Part shown: piece by piece, positions 10,817 through 22,652 of the stretch | Numbering within the stretch: the first letter of the stretch is position 1 | Layout: each line of letters opens with the position of its first letter | Source: Calcarisporiella thermophila CBS 279.70 | Lineage: Eukaryota > Calcarisporiellomycota | NCBI RefSeq assembly: GCF_041956535.1 | Contig: NW_027192194.1 | Span: 674,545-738,544 of the forward strand | Length of the DNA: 64,000 bases | Direction: 5' to 3' | Position numbers and translations under genes: made by a program | The notes under the pieces: model-generated | The model's input: only the letters and a program-made list of their open reading frames with translations | Database searches by the model: none | What the model was told of the DNA's origin: nothing

Positions 10817-12139
10817 TTACTGCTGCGAGCACTGGACGCCGGGCTGCCCGTCCCCCATCTCCTCGTCTTCGTCATCCGCCCCATTTTCCATTCTTGCCTG
10901 TGCTCTGCTCTGCTGCCCTGCGTCCAACACACCCAATACAGCCTCCTCTACATGCTTGTCCTTGCCAACAGAGGGGAGCTCACGGCGCGGCGGCAGTATG
11001 CTCTCGAGCTTAACGATTTTGTCGGGGGAGGTCCAGTTGGGTGCGGGGAATTCCACATCAAACTTCACGTACAAGTTCCCGTGCTGATGTGTGCGATGCT
11101 GAGGCATACCCTCTCCGCTGATAACCTTGATGTCTCCCGGGCGGATAACCTCGCCCGGCAAAATGCTCACTGCCAGTACCCGGTCATCCAGGTGCTCCAC
11201 ATGGAACTGGCCTCCGGCGAGGGCGGTTAGCAGATCGATCTTCACCTCACAGAACAGATCGTCGCCCTTGCGCTTGAAGCGCGGATGCGGCTTCTCTTCT
11301 AGGACAATGATAACGTCTCCAGGTACGATACCGGGCATCTGGTCGCCCTCGCCGGAGAACGTGATCTTTTGACCCTCACGCATACCCTTGTCAATGTGCA
11401 CCTCGAGAACCTTGCGCTCATTCACAATCTTCTTTCCGTTACACTGCTTGCATCGGTCTTTATCGCGGATCACTTCGCCCTCGCCCCGGCAGTCTGGGCA
11501 AGTCTGCTGGATCTGCTGCACCAACGGGCCCATCTGCCGCAATGTAATCTTCACACCACGACCTTGACATCCACCGCACGTCTGCACGGCTCCTTCTTTG
11601 CCACCTTTACCGTCGCACTTGGAACAGATAACATGCTTCTGCAGTGCAAGTTTTGACGTCTTTCCCTTATATAGGTCTTCAAGCGAGACTTTGAGAGCGT
11701 GTGCCATGTCTTTGCCACGCTGAGGTCCTGACGGTCCACGACGACCGGCCCCTCCGAAACCTCCGAAACCTCCGAACAACTGGCTGAAGAGATCCTCGGG
11801 AGATACACCGCCACCCATTCCATCGCCTTGCAGCCCACTCTCACCATACTGGTCGTAGATTTGTCTTTTCCGTTCGTCTGAAAGGATCTCGTAAGCATGA
11901 GAGATTTCTTTGAACTTATCACCTGCTTCAGGGTTCTGTTGAGATTGTGAGAGGAAGAGAGAGAAGAAGAGGAAAACAATTAAGGATCATCAGAAGATTA
12001 GGTCGCGATCTAATTTCCTGTAACAAACCTTATCTGGGTGGTATTTCAAAGCAAGTTTACGGTAGGCCTTCTTGATATCTGATTCAGATGCATTGGGAGA
12101 GACCCCAAGTTGGTCATAATATTTTGTTTCCCTAACCAT
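10817..12139 (-). CDS. YDJ1: DnaJ/Hsp40 co-chaperone, type I (Ydj1/DNAJA class), farnesylated
   Basis: Two exons (12139-12029 and 11935-10817) give 409 residues, the same length as yeast Ydj1. The J-domain starts [15 protein letters not shown] and carries HPDK exactly at the exon 1 end. A Gly/Phe region ([10 protein letters not shown]) follows, then four zinc-finger repeats ([33 protein letters not shown]) and the substrate-binding C-terminal domains. The last residues are QCSQQ, a CaaX box predicting farnesylation and membrane attachment. The protein stimulates Hsp70 ATPase and delivers clients in cytosol and at ER and mitochondrial surfaces. Upstream DNA contains a heat-shock-element-like GAAcgTTC. 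Confidence 0.95.
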
Positions 12140-13756
12140 GATGTTATTGTTTTGTAGAGGAGGAGAGAAAGAGGAGATTGATTAGATTTAAAAAAAGAAA
12201 AAGGGGGGAAGAGAGGGGAAATTATATCAAGTATTTTTGAAATAAAGAAGAGAGAAATGTTAGGTAGGAAGAAAAAAATATTTATAAACAATAGAAAACG
12301 AAAGAAGTTTGAAGAAAGCTCCAGAGATTGGTTTAAATTTTATCTCTGTTTCTCTACTCAAATTGGGCTTACTATTAAAATTCAGTCTTGAGAGTGAGAC
12401 TACTTACTCCATTTGGATGGTAAGAGTTTGGACGAAAAGGCTCGTTGCCGAACGTTCTACACTGTGTATACATCCTCCGAGCTGCTTCGCTCAACGAAGA
12501 ACCTCTTTAGTAATACAGTCATCTCTAATGGTTGGGATGTAGCACTATTAGGAGAGATTTTCCGCTAGCTCTATGACCTCATTCTATGATCTTCGCATAC
12601 TCCATCAAATTGACTCACCCATTGGCCGTGCAAGTTGTGCACGCAAGTAGACCACCGTGTCAACAGGAATCCGGGGTAGCCTGCTTGGCCCGCCCTTGCT
12701 CTTGCAGAATCTGTGGATCATATTTGAGTAGCTCAAAATTGCCTCATATTAATGAATCTTGTGTTCTGAGTAGTGGTATTCTTTTAAACCCAATGAATTT
12801 GATGTCGATCTTAGTAAAGTACTTACGGATTTTGCCACTCCACAATCATTACTCAAAGTTACTTCGATCATAAGGTACTTGCGAGCTTTGTGTAAATTTT
12901 CTGGGTCATGGTAATGCTTTCAAGTTCACAAAGGACCTGCATCTTTATGAGCGAATCTTCTTGGTTCTTTAACGTCATGCTCTAAATTGAAATTATCTCA
13001 AGCTATAATAACATTGTATAACCATGAGGTTTATTTGTGCGTCTTTTGGCCGATGTATTTTCGAAGATAGGGGATTCTAGCACTCCTTATTGCCTTTTTT
13101 CTTCGCACGGTTGAATATCCCTGCCCATCCTCTTCGATTATTGCGATCTTTTGAGAGTGCCTGACTAGAGGTTATTTTTTCTGGTTATCTAGAAGCACTA
13201 TCACTTATAGAAAGCATGGAGCAGTGCTGGATTTTCCTTTCTTTCTCAGCTCATGGCGCTTGCGTGGATGCCAGCATGTACCATATTGATAACACGGACA
13301 AATAATGCTATTCAAAGCTTCTTCAGTCAGGCACTTGGCATAGTTGTTGCCACTGATTGCATTGAGGCTGTCCATCCTCCAATCACTAAGCTCTTTGAGT
13401 TGAAATCTACTTGCCTTGGACAATTTCAAATTGAACTCTTCCATCAGCGTCAAGCCAAGGAAACAAAGAAATATGGCAACCTCTTCGTTTAATCATATGC
13501 TCGTGGTTTATTTCTCCGGTGGATCCAGGACGAGGGATCCTTGTGCCAAGATCTCAATCATATCGATTTGATTTTGACATCATACTCCTAGACCATACAC
13601 GCTTGCTTTTATGGCGCTCTCTAAAATAGAAATGTTCGAGAAGAATCCCGTTTTCCAATTGCATTCGACGAATATCAGTTGACGCCAATATAAAAACCCC
13701 ACGCTTTTCTATTTCTTTTTCTCCCACACGCCAATCCACTTCTCTACTGATTCATC
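12140..13756. other. 1.6-kb divergent intergenic region, no recognised gene
   Basis: Between the DnaJ and Pil1 start codons, unusually long for this window. It has lower homopolymer content than other gaps and several medium frames: plus 12309-12542 and 12586-12873, minus 13205-13453. The minus frame has a Cys-containing segment (CPCYQYGTCWHPRKR) but starts just after an in-frame stop. I recognise no family. It may hold a decayed gene or a long noncoding transcript. Confidence 0.4.
12450..12457. promoter_or_regulatory. Heat-shock-element-like palindrome upstream of DnaJ
   Basis: GAAcgTTC, two inverted nGAAn-type pentamers, lies 310 bp upstream of the DnaJ ATG. Further GAA/TTC triplets lie near 12303-12330 (aagtttgaagaaagc) and 12485-12500. 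HSF-driven expression of Ydj1-class genes is known in yeast, so the site is plausible, but two pentamers are a minimal match. Confidence 0.3.
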
Positions 13757-15742
13757 ATGGAAAAAGGACAGCAACATCAACCAAAACACGATCAGCCTAC
13801 TGCAGGCACCGGCACAGGTAACTCAAACACCTCGAGTACGGGTGGCCTCAAGTCGAAAATCACACTTCCCCAGGTCAATCTCTCGAGGATTACGCATGAC
13901 TTCCGTGCTCAATTCCATAAGCTGGATACGCGGAATGTAGACACTCGTGATCTTCAGGTGTTTCTCAATGACGAGAAGAGCGTACTTGGGTCATTGCGGG
14001 ATCAAGTGTACCTAAATTGCGCTTTGAATTTCTAAAGTGTCCATTGATTTAACTCTTTCTTTTCACAGCTATGCCCATAGAAACGCGGCAAAGAATATTG
14101 TGGTATGGGGTCAGAAGGAGGGAGAGGATATTGCAGATGTAACTTCTAGGTTGGGGCAGGTAATGTTAGAGATTTGAAATTTAACACTCGAAACTTCTCA
14201 AAAATCTCATTGGAGTTTTCTTCCAATAGCTAATGGATATGATGGCTGATGTACAAGAAAAGTATTCAAGTAAGTATATACTTGCTTGTCTTTGATGACT
14301 TCTTCAAGTAACATAGAATTCCCGTTTTGATAGAGAATTATGAGCTTTACCGTTCTTCTCTCAAAGCTATCCGTACGCGAGAAAATGCGCTCGGAGAACA
14401 TCGCGAAAAAGTGCGCAAAATTCGCAGCCAAATTGCAAGCCTTAAGAAATCCAATCCATCTTCGCACAAGCTCCCGGATCTTGAGGATGACCTGCGCGTG
14501 TTGGAGTCAGACAAGGAGCACGCAAATAAAGAGCGAGGTACGTGATTATGTTGATGTAACTACTTGCCTAGTGTGTCTCATTCGTTTTCGTTTTTAGAGC
14601 TCGCTGCTTTCAAACGCTATGCCCTGCGTGAAGCCTGTTATCTCCATTTTCTAGCCACTTATGAATATGCTGAGAAGATTTCGATGGTCTCTGGCTTCGC
14701 GCGACAGCTGGGCGATGTCCTCGTTACTGATCCTGCTCCGGAGGGAGCATCGCACCCTCCTTACATCGGAGCGGAGAAGACGAGTCAAATCGTTACGGAT
14801 TGTAAAGCTGCACTCGACAGTTGGCAACCGCCAGAATGGAAACAAGAGGGCGGAGGTGGCGTACCATCCTCTGAATTCCACCAACAACTGCAAGAATCGC
14901 CTGCGACTCCGACTGAGGAAATCGGGCGGCTCCAGTTAGGTGGGGAGCATGGGTATCCCGCCGATCAGAAGGTACCTCATGATCAACCACCTCAGCAACA
15001 ACAGCCATCCTCACAAGCGCCTCCACCGCCACTGCCTTACCGTCCACAAGGGTCCTCTTTCGTCAGTATTGGACCGGATGGGAAGCTTCAACCAAGTCAG
15101 CCTGAACACCCACAACCTCCACAGCAAACACAACCTCCACAGCAAACACAACCTCCACAACAACCACAGCAACCACAGCAACCTCAGCAACCTCAGCAAC
15201 CTCAGCAACCTCAACTGCCTCAGCAACCTCAGAACTATGGCTCTAGCAACAGCAGTGGAAGAGTACAAGGACCGCAGTATCTATATAAAACACCAGAAGA
15301 ATATTTCCAAGGTCAGTATCCTCCACCAGAGGATTATAGTGGCGATGCGCAATACCAAGAGCCTCCGCCCCACGGTTACCATGATGCGGCCGCCGGACAA
15401 TTCCATTCGCAACCTCCCTACGATCATCAACCATACCAGTACTCACAGCAACACCCGCATGCATATCAGCACCAAAGCGCCCAACCCCCTCCCTATGAGC
15501 ATGCCAGTGGTCCTGGAGGTTTTCGAGTACCACCACCTCTTTCCGCAGAGGAAGAGAAACGGCGATTGGCGCAGCAAGAAGAGGAAGAATTGCGCCGCGC
15601 CCGTGCTGGAAAGCAGCCGCAACGTCAGCCAACAGACCCCTTTGCGGATCCAGCAGAAGGCTCCGCAGAGCAAGGACAAGTGCCAAGCGAAGGCCAGACT
15701 TTTGAAAATTCCCATCACAAACCTGAGGAACGGAAGCTGTGA
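13757..15742 (+). CDS. PIL1: Eisosome core BAR protein Pil1/Lsp1 with long Pro/Gln-rich tail
   Basis: Five exons (13757-14007, 14069-14159, 14230-14269, 14334-14537, 14598-15742) give 576 residues. After an unusual 25-residue Gly/Thr/Ser leader comes the Pil1 BAR region: RITHDFRAQFHKLDTRNVD, LSRDLQ-type helix, AHRNAAKNIVVWGQKEGEDIADVTSRLGQ in pieces, then the Arg/Lys-rich helices to FARQLGDVLVTDP. Pil1 and Lsp1 form crescent dimers that coat furrow-like eisosomes beneath the plasma membrane and bind PI(4,5)P2. Typical members are about 340 residues; here some 240 extra residues form a tail with PQQ repeats (about 15105-15232), Pro/Tyr/His-rich sequence and a short charged helix (EEEKRRLAQQEEEELRRAR). 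The tail is in the same exon as the end of the BAR domain, so it is unlikely to be a splicing artefact. Confidence 0.93.
15105..15232 (+). repeat. Coding trinucleotide/hexanucleotide repeat (Pro-Gln tract)
   Basis: Tandem copies of CCACAGCAAACACAACCT and then CCTCAGCAA inside the last Pil1 exon encode Pro-Gln-Gln repeats. Units are nearly identical in DNA as well as protein, which suggests recent slippage expansion. Confidence 0.8.
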
Positions 15743-16149
15743 AAGGGGCAGAGGAAAAGAAGGGCTAATATCCCGCATTCATCTTTTTACTTATCAGAAA
15801 CAAGCTTATCGATAAATATTCATAATTTCTTGCTTACTATTTCTTGTTATCTGGAATATATTTTTTCTTTTCTCAACGACATTGAAGAATGTAACCCTAT
15901 TTTGGACTGTTCAGGAACGGCTCCTCGTTGAGTCTTCTCTCTTTTATTGATTTAGCAAATCGATAAAAAAAAGAGAAAAAAGAAAAGCAGACCTAGATTG
16001 ATAGGAGGGTGAGAAAGAAATTAAGAGTAAATAAGCAGAATTCTACGCTTATTTGCATGAAGGTGGGAAAACGCATTTACCAATGGCGAAAAAAAAAAAG
16101 CAAAATTAAATAGAGGAAATAGATAATAAATTATATTGGAATAAATAGA
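15743..16149. other. Convergent 3' flanks
   Basis: AT-rich DNA between the Pil1 stop and the stop of the Lys-Gly protein. Poly-A/T runs only; nothing else seen. Confidence 0.45.
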
Positions 16150-17157
16150 CTAGTAGAGGAACATAAGGCCTGCGAGCACGGCGGCAAAGACGGATGTCAC
16201 TGCCGAAGCCGAGACTACGGAAGCAGCCCCAACCAAGCCCATTGCGCTACCTGCGGTCTGGTAAGGTTGCTTAACGAGCTGAGTGTAGCCGTTGGAGTCG
16301 ATGACAGTTTGGACGACCACATCCGCAGGGAGTTCTCCTTGGTCGGGGAAAGGCACTTGTTGCGGCGCATCCGCCTGGGCGGGTTCAGGGACGTTGGCGG
16401 TGGCGGTCACCTGGACAACATGCTGGGTAACGGTCTGGACATTCACTTGGGGCTTCTGCTGCACAGGAACGACTACCGTCGTAGTGGGGGTAGCAGCAGT
16501 CGTGGTAGTGGGGGAGACAACCGAGGAGGAGGAGGAGGAGGAAGCGGCGGAAGAGGAAGACGAAGACGAAGACGAAGACGAAGAGGAGGCGGAAGAAGAG
16601 GAGCGAGCAGGAATAGAGGTCAAGCCAACAGAGGGAATTTGGGTGCCCGAAGCTGAAGCGGTTGCGTTCAAGAGGAGGGAGGTGGCATTCACGAGCGCAC
16701 TGGGCTCTGGGTTCTCAAGGCCGAGGCCGAGGCCATTTTTCTTTCCCTTTCCTTTCCCCTTTCCTTTCCCCTTCCCTTTTCCTTTGCCTTTACCCTTCTT
16801 CTCGTTCTTTGCGTTCGGGTTGGGTACAGGCTTAGGGATGGGGATGACTTCAGGCAACTCAATCTCCTTCTCCTTCTCCTTCTCTACCTCCTTTTTCTCC
16901 TCCACGGGGGTCTCGTCGTTAACTTTAGGGACATTATCGCCCGCGTTTTCAGGCTTCGGGTTAACGTCTACAACATCAGCGCGCTTTGCAAAGGAGACTC
17001 CAACTATCATTCATTAGTAATAGGGTAAGTGATAAGCCCATCTTGCCACGGATGGAAAAGATGATAATATACCCAGCGCTTCATTTGAAGCGGGAGCCTC
17101 AGCGGATGCGAGCGTGGCGACGGCAAGCGAGGCAAGAAGGAAGAATTTCAAATTCAT
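16150..17157 (-). CDS. Secreted Ser-rich, Lys-Gly-repeat cell-surface protein (probable GPI anchor)
   Basis: Two exons (17157-17073 and 17003-16150) give 312 residues. The start MNLKFFLLASLAVATLASA is a clean signal peptide with an AxA cleavage site. About 15 residues on, FAKR|AD is a Kex2-type dibasic site. Next come an acidic/Lys-rich stretch with VEKEKEKEIELPEV, a tract of about ten Lys-Gly dipeptides, a Ser/Thr-rich run with about 30 serines, a Thr/Val/Gln-rich region and a final hydrophobic segment (AAVLAGLMFLY) preceded by small residues. Signal peptide, Ser/Thr stalk and C-terminal hydrophobic tail are the plan of a GPI-anchored wall protein. I recognise no family. The Lys-Gly array is unusual and could bind polyanions. 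Confidence 0.75.
16738..16797 (-). repeat. Lys-Gly dipeptide-coding hexamer array
   Basis: Degenerate repeats of a 6-nt unit (AARGGN on the coding strand) encode about ten consecutive Lys-Gly pairs within the surface protein. The array is variable in third positions, so the dipeptide pattern seems selected and not just a fresh slippage product. Confidence 0.75.
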
Positions 17158-18170
17158 TGTTCCACAAGAATAAAGGGAATGAGCAGAAGGAACGAGTAGG
17201 GAGACGGATGGAAGTAAGAATGATGTTAAGGGAGAAGGATTACGCGAGGTTATAAGAGCGAGGATAAAGGAGTGCAAAAAAAAAAAATGTTCTGACGAGT
17301 GAGTAAGAAAGGAAAAAGAGAGTTGAGTAAGAACTCGAGCTAATATGGCAAAGCCAGAGTGATACGCAATTACAGAACAAAATGTCGTACAAGATAACCT
17401 TAACGCGGCGAGCGCATTTACTCCATAGGCCACGTGTAACCTCCACTCTTAGTTGGTCTAAGCCGCGTTCGCAAACTCTATATTGGCATCATCAATCCTG
17501 TAAACAAGCCGGCAGGGAACTTGCGCCGGAGGTAATTAGGCCGTCATCCCCTCGAATGGCAGCTGGGATCGCATCGTTTCCAGTGTACATCCTATGTGTA
17601 GCCCAGCAACGTGGTGATATTGTGCGCGCAGGGTAGATTTCGGCCCGGGCGCATGCTCTCACCTTGGTATACAACTTCCTGAGAAGGTGGTCTGAGGGTG
17701 CTCGGCCCAAAGGCCAATTCATCTCCTTGATCAAATAGAGGACCTGTAAGCTTAGTGGCTCCACCCAGCAAATCCCCAATAAAGCCGCCCAGAAGCCGGC
17801 CCAGCTAGCTTGTTTACAGTTTTGTGGGAGTTGCTATACACTGGCCAGTTGGCTTCTAGTGAGCTCCTTAAACCTCCGTATTTGAATCGGGCGTCATTGT
17901 AGAATATGAGTGGAAACATCCACCTCGACCTGAATTATATTATAAATATTAATAGCGAAACTTACCATACAGCAATTACATATGAAGAACACAAACAGTG
18001 GAAAAGTGATGAACGAACAGTGAGAAAGAAGGTAAAAAAAGTCAAAGACAATACAGGAGCAAATAAGATTACCATAAACAAATCTAAAAAAAAACAAACA
18101 AGAGCACTTCAAGAAAGAGATTGTTCACATCTCAAAAGAACCAAATGCAATTATGATAAGCTGTATTATA
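17158..18170. other. 1-kb intergenic region: promoter of Lys-Gly protein, 3' flank of RhoGAP
   Basis: Contains frames at 17382-17636 (plus) and 17492-17779 (minus) that overlap on opposite strands and lack family resemblance. The part near 17900-18170 is AT-rich 3' flank. No supported gene. Confidence 0.45.
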
Positions 18171-21100
18171 TTAAATATAAGCATCATTTCTTGCGCGCAC
18201 GGGTCCTCCTCCTCCTCCTCCACCATCACGCTGTGATCGATCATCCACCGACATATCCTCATTAGTGAAGTCACCTTCCGTGCGCTTCCGAATGGCTGTC
18301 CCAGAATCGGCGGGCGAGGTCGATCTTACGCTGTTCTCTTCTTTCTGCTGTTGCTGGGCTTGTGTAGAAGCAAACAGTTCATCCACATGCTGGATTATAT
18401 ACTCGACGGCCTTATTCTTGCGGTTAATATCTGCAAGGTCACGTGCCGACTCAGAATCCCACATAAGGGTGGGGCCAAACACAACCGATAGATTCTTGGG
18501 CGACATGAGGTTGATTTCGCTGAGCTTTTGGACTCGATCCAGATGGAGCATGAGGTAGCGGAAAGTCTTGTAATTTACAGGAGGTAGCTGCTGGATGAGG
18601 TTACGGAAGGTCTCGAGCTGCTTCTCCTCGTCTTCTATACCTATTTCAAAAAAAAAGGCAACGGTGTTCAATGTGTTGTAGAGAGACATGGATAAGTGAG
18701 CAGCTTACGGGTTGCGTCGATGAACTGCGTGTAGAGCTCAAAGGTAAGCAAAGGCTGAGGTAGCATTCGTAGGAAGGTTTTCAGCACGCTGGCAACCACA
18801 CACACATCCAAATTCGGGTCGTTGAGATCTGGGTCTTCACCGTTGTCGAATGCAAGCTGCATGCTTTTCACAGAGGACGATCCGCCTGATTTTCGGTATA
18901 TACCCTCGAAATCCATGCCTCGCCGCTCCACCGCTTCTATGCACCGACGCAACACTAGTGGGACATCTTCAGTGCCAGATCCCACGAGCAATGTCAGCTC
19001 ACAACCGAAAACTAGTACACCAGAGGGATAAGAACAAGAGCCTTGATTCATTGCAAGTTTGAGACACAAACCTCCACTCTTCGCAGATTCCAGTTCCTTT
19101 GCTGAATTTTTACTAACCACACAGGTCGTGGGCGCTCTACGCACACATTTGGCGTGGACGGGCATTCCGCAAACTAAATGGAATAAAGGGATTTAGCCAT
19201 CACGCATGCTTTCACGACGAAATTCTAGTACGAACCTGCGCATCGATACTCTGCCAAGCCCCAGAGTTTGTCTCCACAAACTTCACATTTTACCCTTCTC
19301 AAGAAGGAAGTGGGATTAAATTGGTGCTGACCATGATCGACAGCACGATCTCTTTGCGGGGGCTTCTCCTGGTACGAGGGCTGGTGAACCTGTTCCTGAA
19401 GGGGGGGCAGGTACTGAAGTTGCTGCGGCTGTGGCTGTAAGAGCGGCTTAGTCATTCCTTTCATTGCATCTCGAGCTATTGTGGAGAGAGCATTGAGTTA
19501 TAATACAAGAGCAATAGAGTAGCAAGCACGCGTGTTTACCTTTCTTCCACTTGAATTTGGCTTGGCTAATGCTATTAAATCGTTGTAGTGTTCCCACTCT
19601 TTGGAACTGTTCGTTCGATTTACGGCCATAAAACGTGCTTTGATCTGTAGGAGAAGAATGGAAAATTTCAGTAAGCTCATCGAGGAGAAATTCTGCATCC
19701 TTCTTTACGCACTTGAACTTATTGAGCTTTGTGAGTCTAATCTTTCGTACAAATCTCTATTTAGCTGGAGAATATCCTCGTTCTTTTGCCGTAGCACCAA
19801 GATTTCATGATCAAGCTCATCCCGCGTTTTCCGGCGCCACTCGATCTCTTGAAGTATTGTATCACGTTCTGCCATCAGAGTCCGCAGCTCCGAGAGGTAG
19901 AACGCTTTGAGCTGGTCCTGTGCAGAGTCTGAAAACTCGGAGTCACGACCAGTCAGCAGCTCCTGGAGCTCCCTAGATATCGCGTCACGTTGTCGCCGCA
20001 AATTCTCCACAGATGAAGAAATTTTCGTGTGTTCTGCGCGCATGTGCTCCACCTCCATCCGCACGCCATCATATCCATACTCGTCCCTTTCGAGCTGGAT
20101 TGCCTGGAGTTCGGATTTAAGGCGCAGCACCATTTGCTCTGCTTGCTGGCGAAGGGCAACTTCATTGGAAAACTCGTTCTTGACGCATTCAAACTCCTCC
20201 ACAGCCTTACGACCCACGGCCTGATTTCATGGATAGAAAGGGCGACATGTACTTGAGAGGTCAAAAACAAAAACAGAATCAAATAAAAACACTTATAAAT
20301 ATTACCTTGATCTTTTCGAAATTCGTTTCGGCCTCGTTCAATTTGTTTCGAAGAGATATGATCTCGTGTTTCAACTGCGGAATGTCGTCGGGGAGTGCGG
20401 AAGCATCCACGGGACCCGGGGTGTTAGGCGTGGATAGAACGGAGTCATCTTGATAGAGGGGGGGAGCACGAATTTCCGTGGTGCTCTTGTTAAGTGAAAA
20501 CCCGATCATGCTCATTGAGAACCTCTTTGGAGAGGCCGTGGGCGGCTGTACATTGGATAGCGAGCTATGAGAGGAGATGGAAGACCGCCACCCGGCAATT
20601 CGGTCACTTCCCGTCGGACTATTGGGCACAGGCGTATTGACATTGAAAGAGGCACCGGGGAATCCAGCGCCAATATATCTACTTCGACGTTTGTCAGCGC
20701 GTGCTGAATCGGCCGTATTTTCGCCGTAGTCGAAGGAGAGGTCGAGCAGACGACTTAGGCGGTCGAAGGTGTTGATGCTTTCGTCGAATGAGAAGAACAT
20801 GGACGTTTTGGGGGTGCGTGTTCCCTGGGGCAGATCAATGTAGCGGGAAACAAAATTGGAGGTGGTCGAGCTAATTGTTAATTGACGTCTCTCCTTGGAC
20901 GCTACACCAGCCGCGGTAGCAGCAACTGAAGTCCCATCGGAGGACGGCTTGGGACTCTTTGGCAGTGATGCGAATTTTGTGTGTTTAGTAATGTTGTGGT
21001 TACCATCCTCTGACTGATATCCAGGGCTATCATTCTGGTCCGATTCATTTGCATGAGAAGATTCGTAGCGGTCTCCAGACAATATGGGGGAGTTTTCATC

Positions 21101-22258
21101 GGATGTAGATGGGACCATTCCCATATGATAATCTCTGCGCGTCTGTGGACGCTGTGTAAGAAATTCAGAGATTTTTTTGGAAGAGGGCACCGCCCGTGTA
21201 TCTCCATAGCGCGACCGCCCACTTGTTGAACGTTTCAAGTCAAAGTCGTCCAGCTGGTGCATATTACTCAGTTGCGTTTCGGATAGAATAGCGGATTTGC
21301 GCTTGCTTTTAGGTGATTGTAAGGCAGAATTCGGGCTCCCAACCGGTGAGCGTATCGGAGAGCGTAACGGTGAGGAAGAGGGGGAGCCCAGGATGTTAGC
21401 CCATGGGATACTCTCTCGGATCTTGGTAGAGTGTGGTGAAGGGCTAGGTGAGGGAATATGCCCGGATTTACTCAAAGGTAAATTTGTCAGCTCCTTTTCC
21501 CGTCGTTTGTGTAGCGGTTTTGTCTTTTCCGTCATCCTCTCTTTTTCTTCTGCTCTTCTTAGTTTCTCCTCCTTCTTTTTTGCGTAGCAGACAGTGCAAT
21601 AAATGCCCTATGTATTTTGAAAGAAAAAAAAAAATAGAATTAGGATTCAACCATATGCGAGGAGTAGCATTACTAACAACCGACCTTTGAGGTTTGTGTA
21701 AAAACCAGGTCTTCGATCTGATTTTCGCATACAATGCATCGAAAGCAGTCGGCATGGTAAGCATCCTCGCCGGTCATAATAGCAGCATCTTGTATTGATT
21801 TGCCGCAACTTCGGCAATTGTACGAGCAGTTCTCACATATTGGCGAGCCGTTGGAGAGCAGTAGGAGATTGGAGTCACATTCGACAATTTGTCTGCATTT
21901 CGCACAACGAAAGCTAACAAACACCATTCCACGGTTTAATAGAAACCCCAAAATGTATTAGCATTTTGTATTCTTGGTTGAAGGCTTACCAGTCGATGTG
22001 CCAGATGCCGTCTCCAAATGATACCACCGATCCTTCTTCAATAAGCTCGCCACATCCCCTGCACTGGGCGTCCTGCTCCTCCTCGATTGGCGTGTCTTTG
22101 GCCTCCAGACTAAAAATTGGACTTCAGATTTTGGTTGATGAAAATGAATAGCAGGCAAAATGGCACAAAAACAGGCGACGAAACCAAGATCAAAAAGGAA
22201 AACATAAATGAGACATGGATGTAGCCACAAACCTTTCCAAGATCACGCTCTCTCGCAT
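18171..22258 (-). CDS. Rho GTPase-activating protein with two LIM domains, coiled coil, C1 domain and RhoGAP (Rga family)
   Basis: About ten exons on the minus strand give roughly 1,150 residues. Exon 1 is MRESVILE, spliced to LEAKDTPIEEEQDAQCRGCGEL. Domains in order: LIM1 (CRGC...WHIDC-FRCAKC), LIM2 (CRSCGKSI...HADCFRCIVC), a Ser/Pro-rich region of about 400 residues with SPxR repeats, a coiled coil (about 20217-19705), a C1 zinc finger (HQFNPTSF...CEVCGDKLWG...C..C..HAKC, 19400-19140) and RhoGAP with the arginine finger in FEGIYRKSG, then NLSVVFGPTLMW. LIM-RhoGAPs of this type switch off Cdc42/Rho at polarity sites. The combination with a C1 domain suggests lipid-directed recruitment. The C-terminus ends in a Gly-rich tail. 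Confidence 0.9.
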
Positions 22259-22652
22259 CCTATATGATTGTGTGAGCGTTATATTGCGTTGATGATGGTG
22301 AAGAGAAAAGCGGCTGCAAAAAAGCTAGGATCTCGAGTTGAACAGTATTTTCCGAGCAATTTTTTGGATGAGCAAGGGACGCACAAAGTTGTGGATTGGC
22401 CACGGATCGAATGCTCTTTTGGTCGAGTTTAGGGAAATCGTTCAGGGCTAGTACCCTAGAAGCCTGTCATTGGCTTGCCAGCGAGTGTTTTAATGCCTTA
22501 ATTAAAGTATATAAATTAAGTGTGCAAAGTATAAGACCGGGGTTTAAGACGCGTTGATGAAAATAATAAATCTTTATTTAAAACAATTAAAGAAAGCTAG
22601 AATTTCCCGTTTTTTATTTTATTTTCTTCTCTATCATTCACGGGCAGCCGCA
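22259..22652. other. RhoGAP promoter and Nic96 3' flank
   Basis: 394 bp with no frame or motif of note. Confidence 0.45.

Noticed and set aside
14940-15815. 291-codon plus frame over the Pil1 tail
   Set aside because: His/Asn/Ser-rich shadow produced by the CAR/CCN repeat; the Pil1 frame is continuous with the BAR domain.
16292-17017. 241-codon plus frame opposite the Lys-Gly protein
   Set aside because: Its Glu/Phe/Pro runs are the reverse complement of Ser and Lys-Gly repeats; the minus strand has the signal peptide and splice sites.
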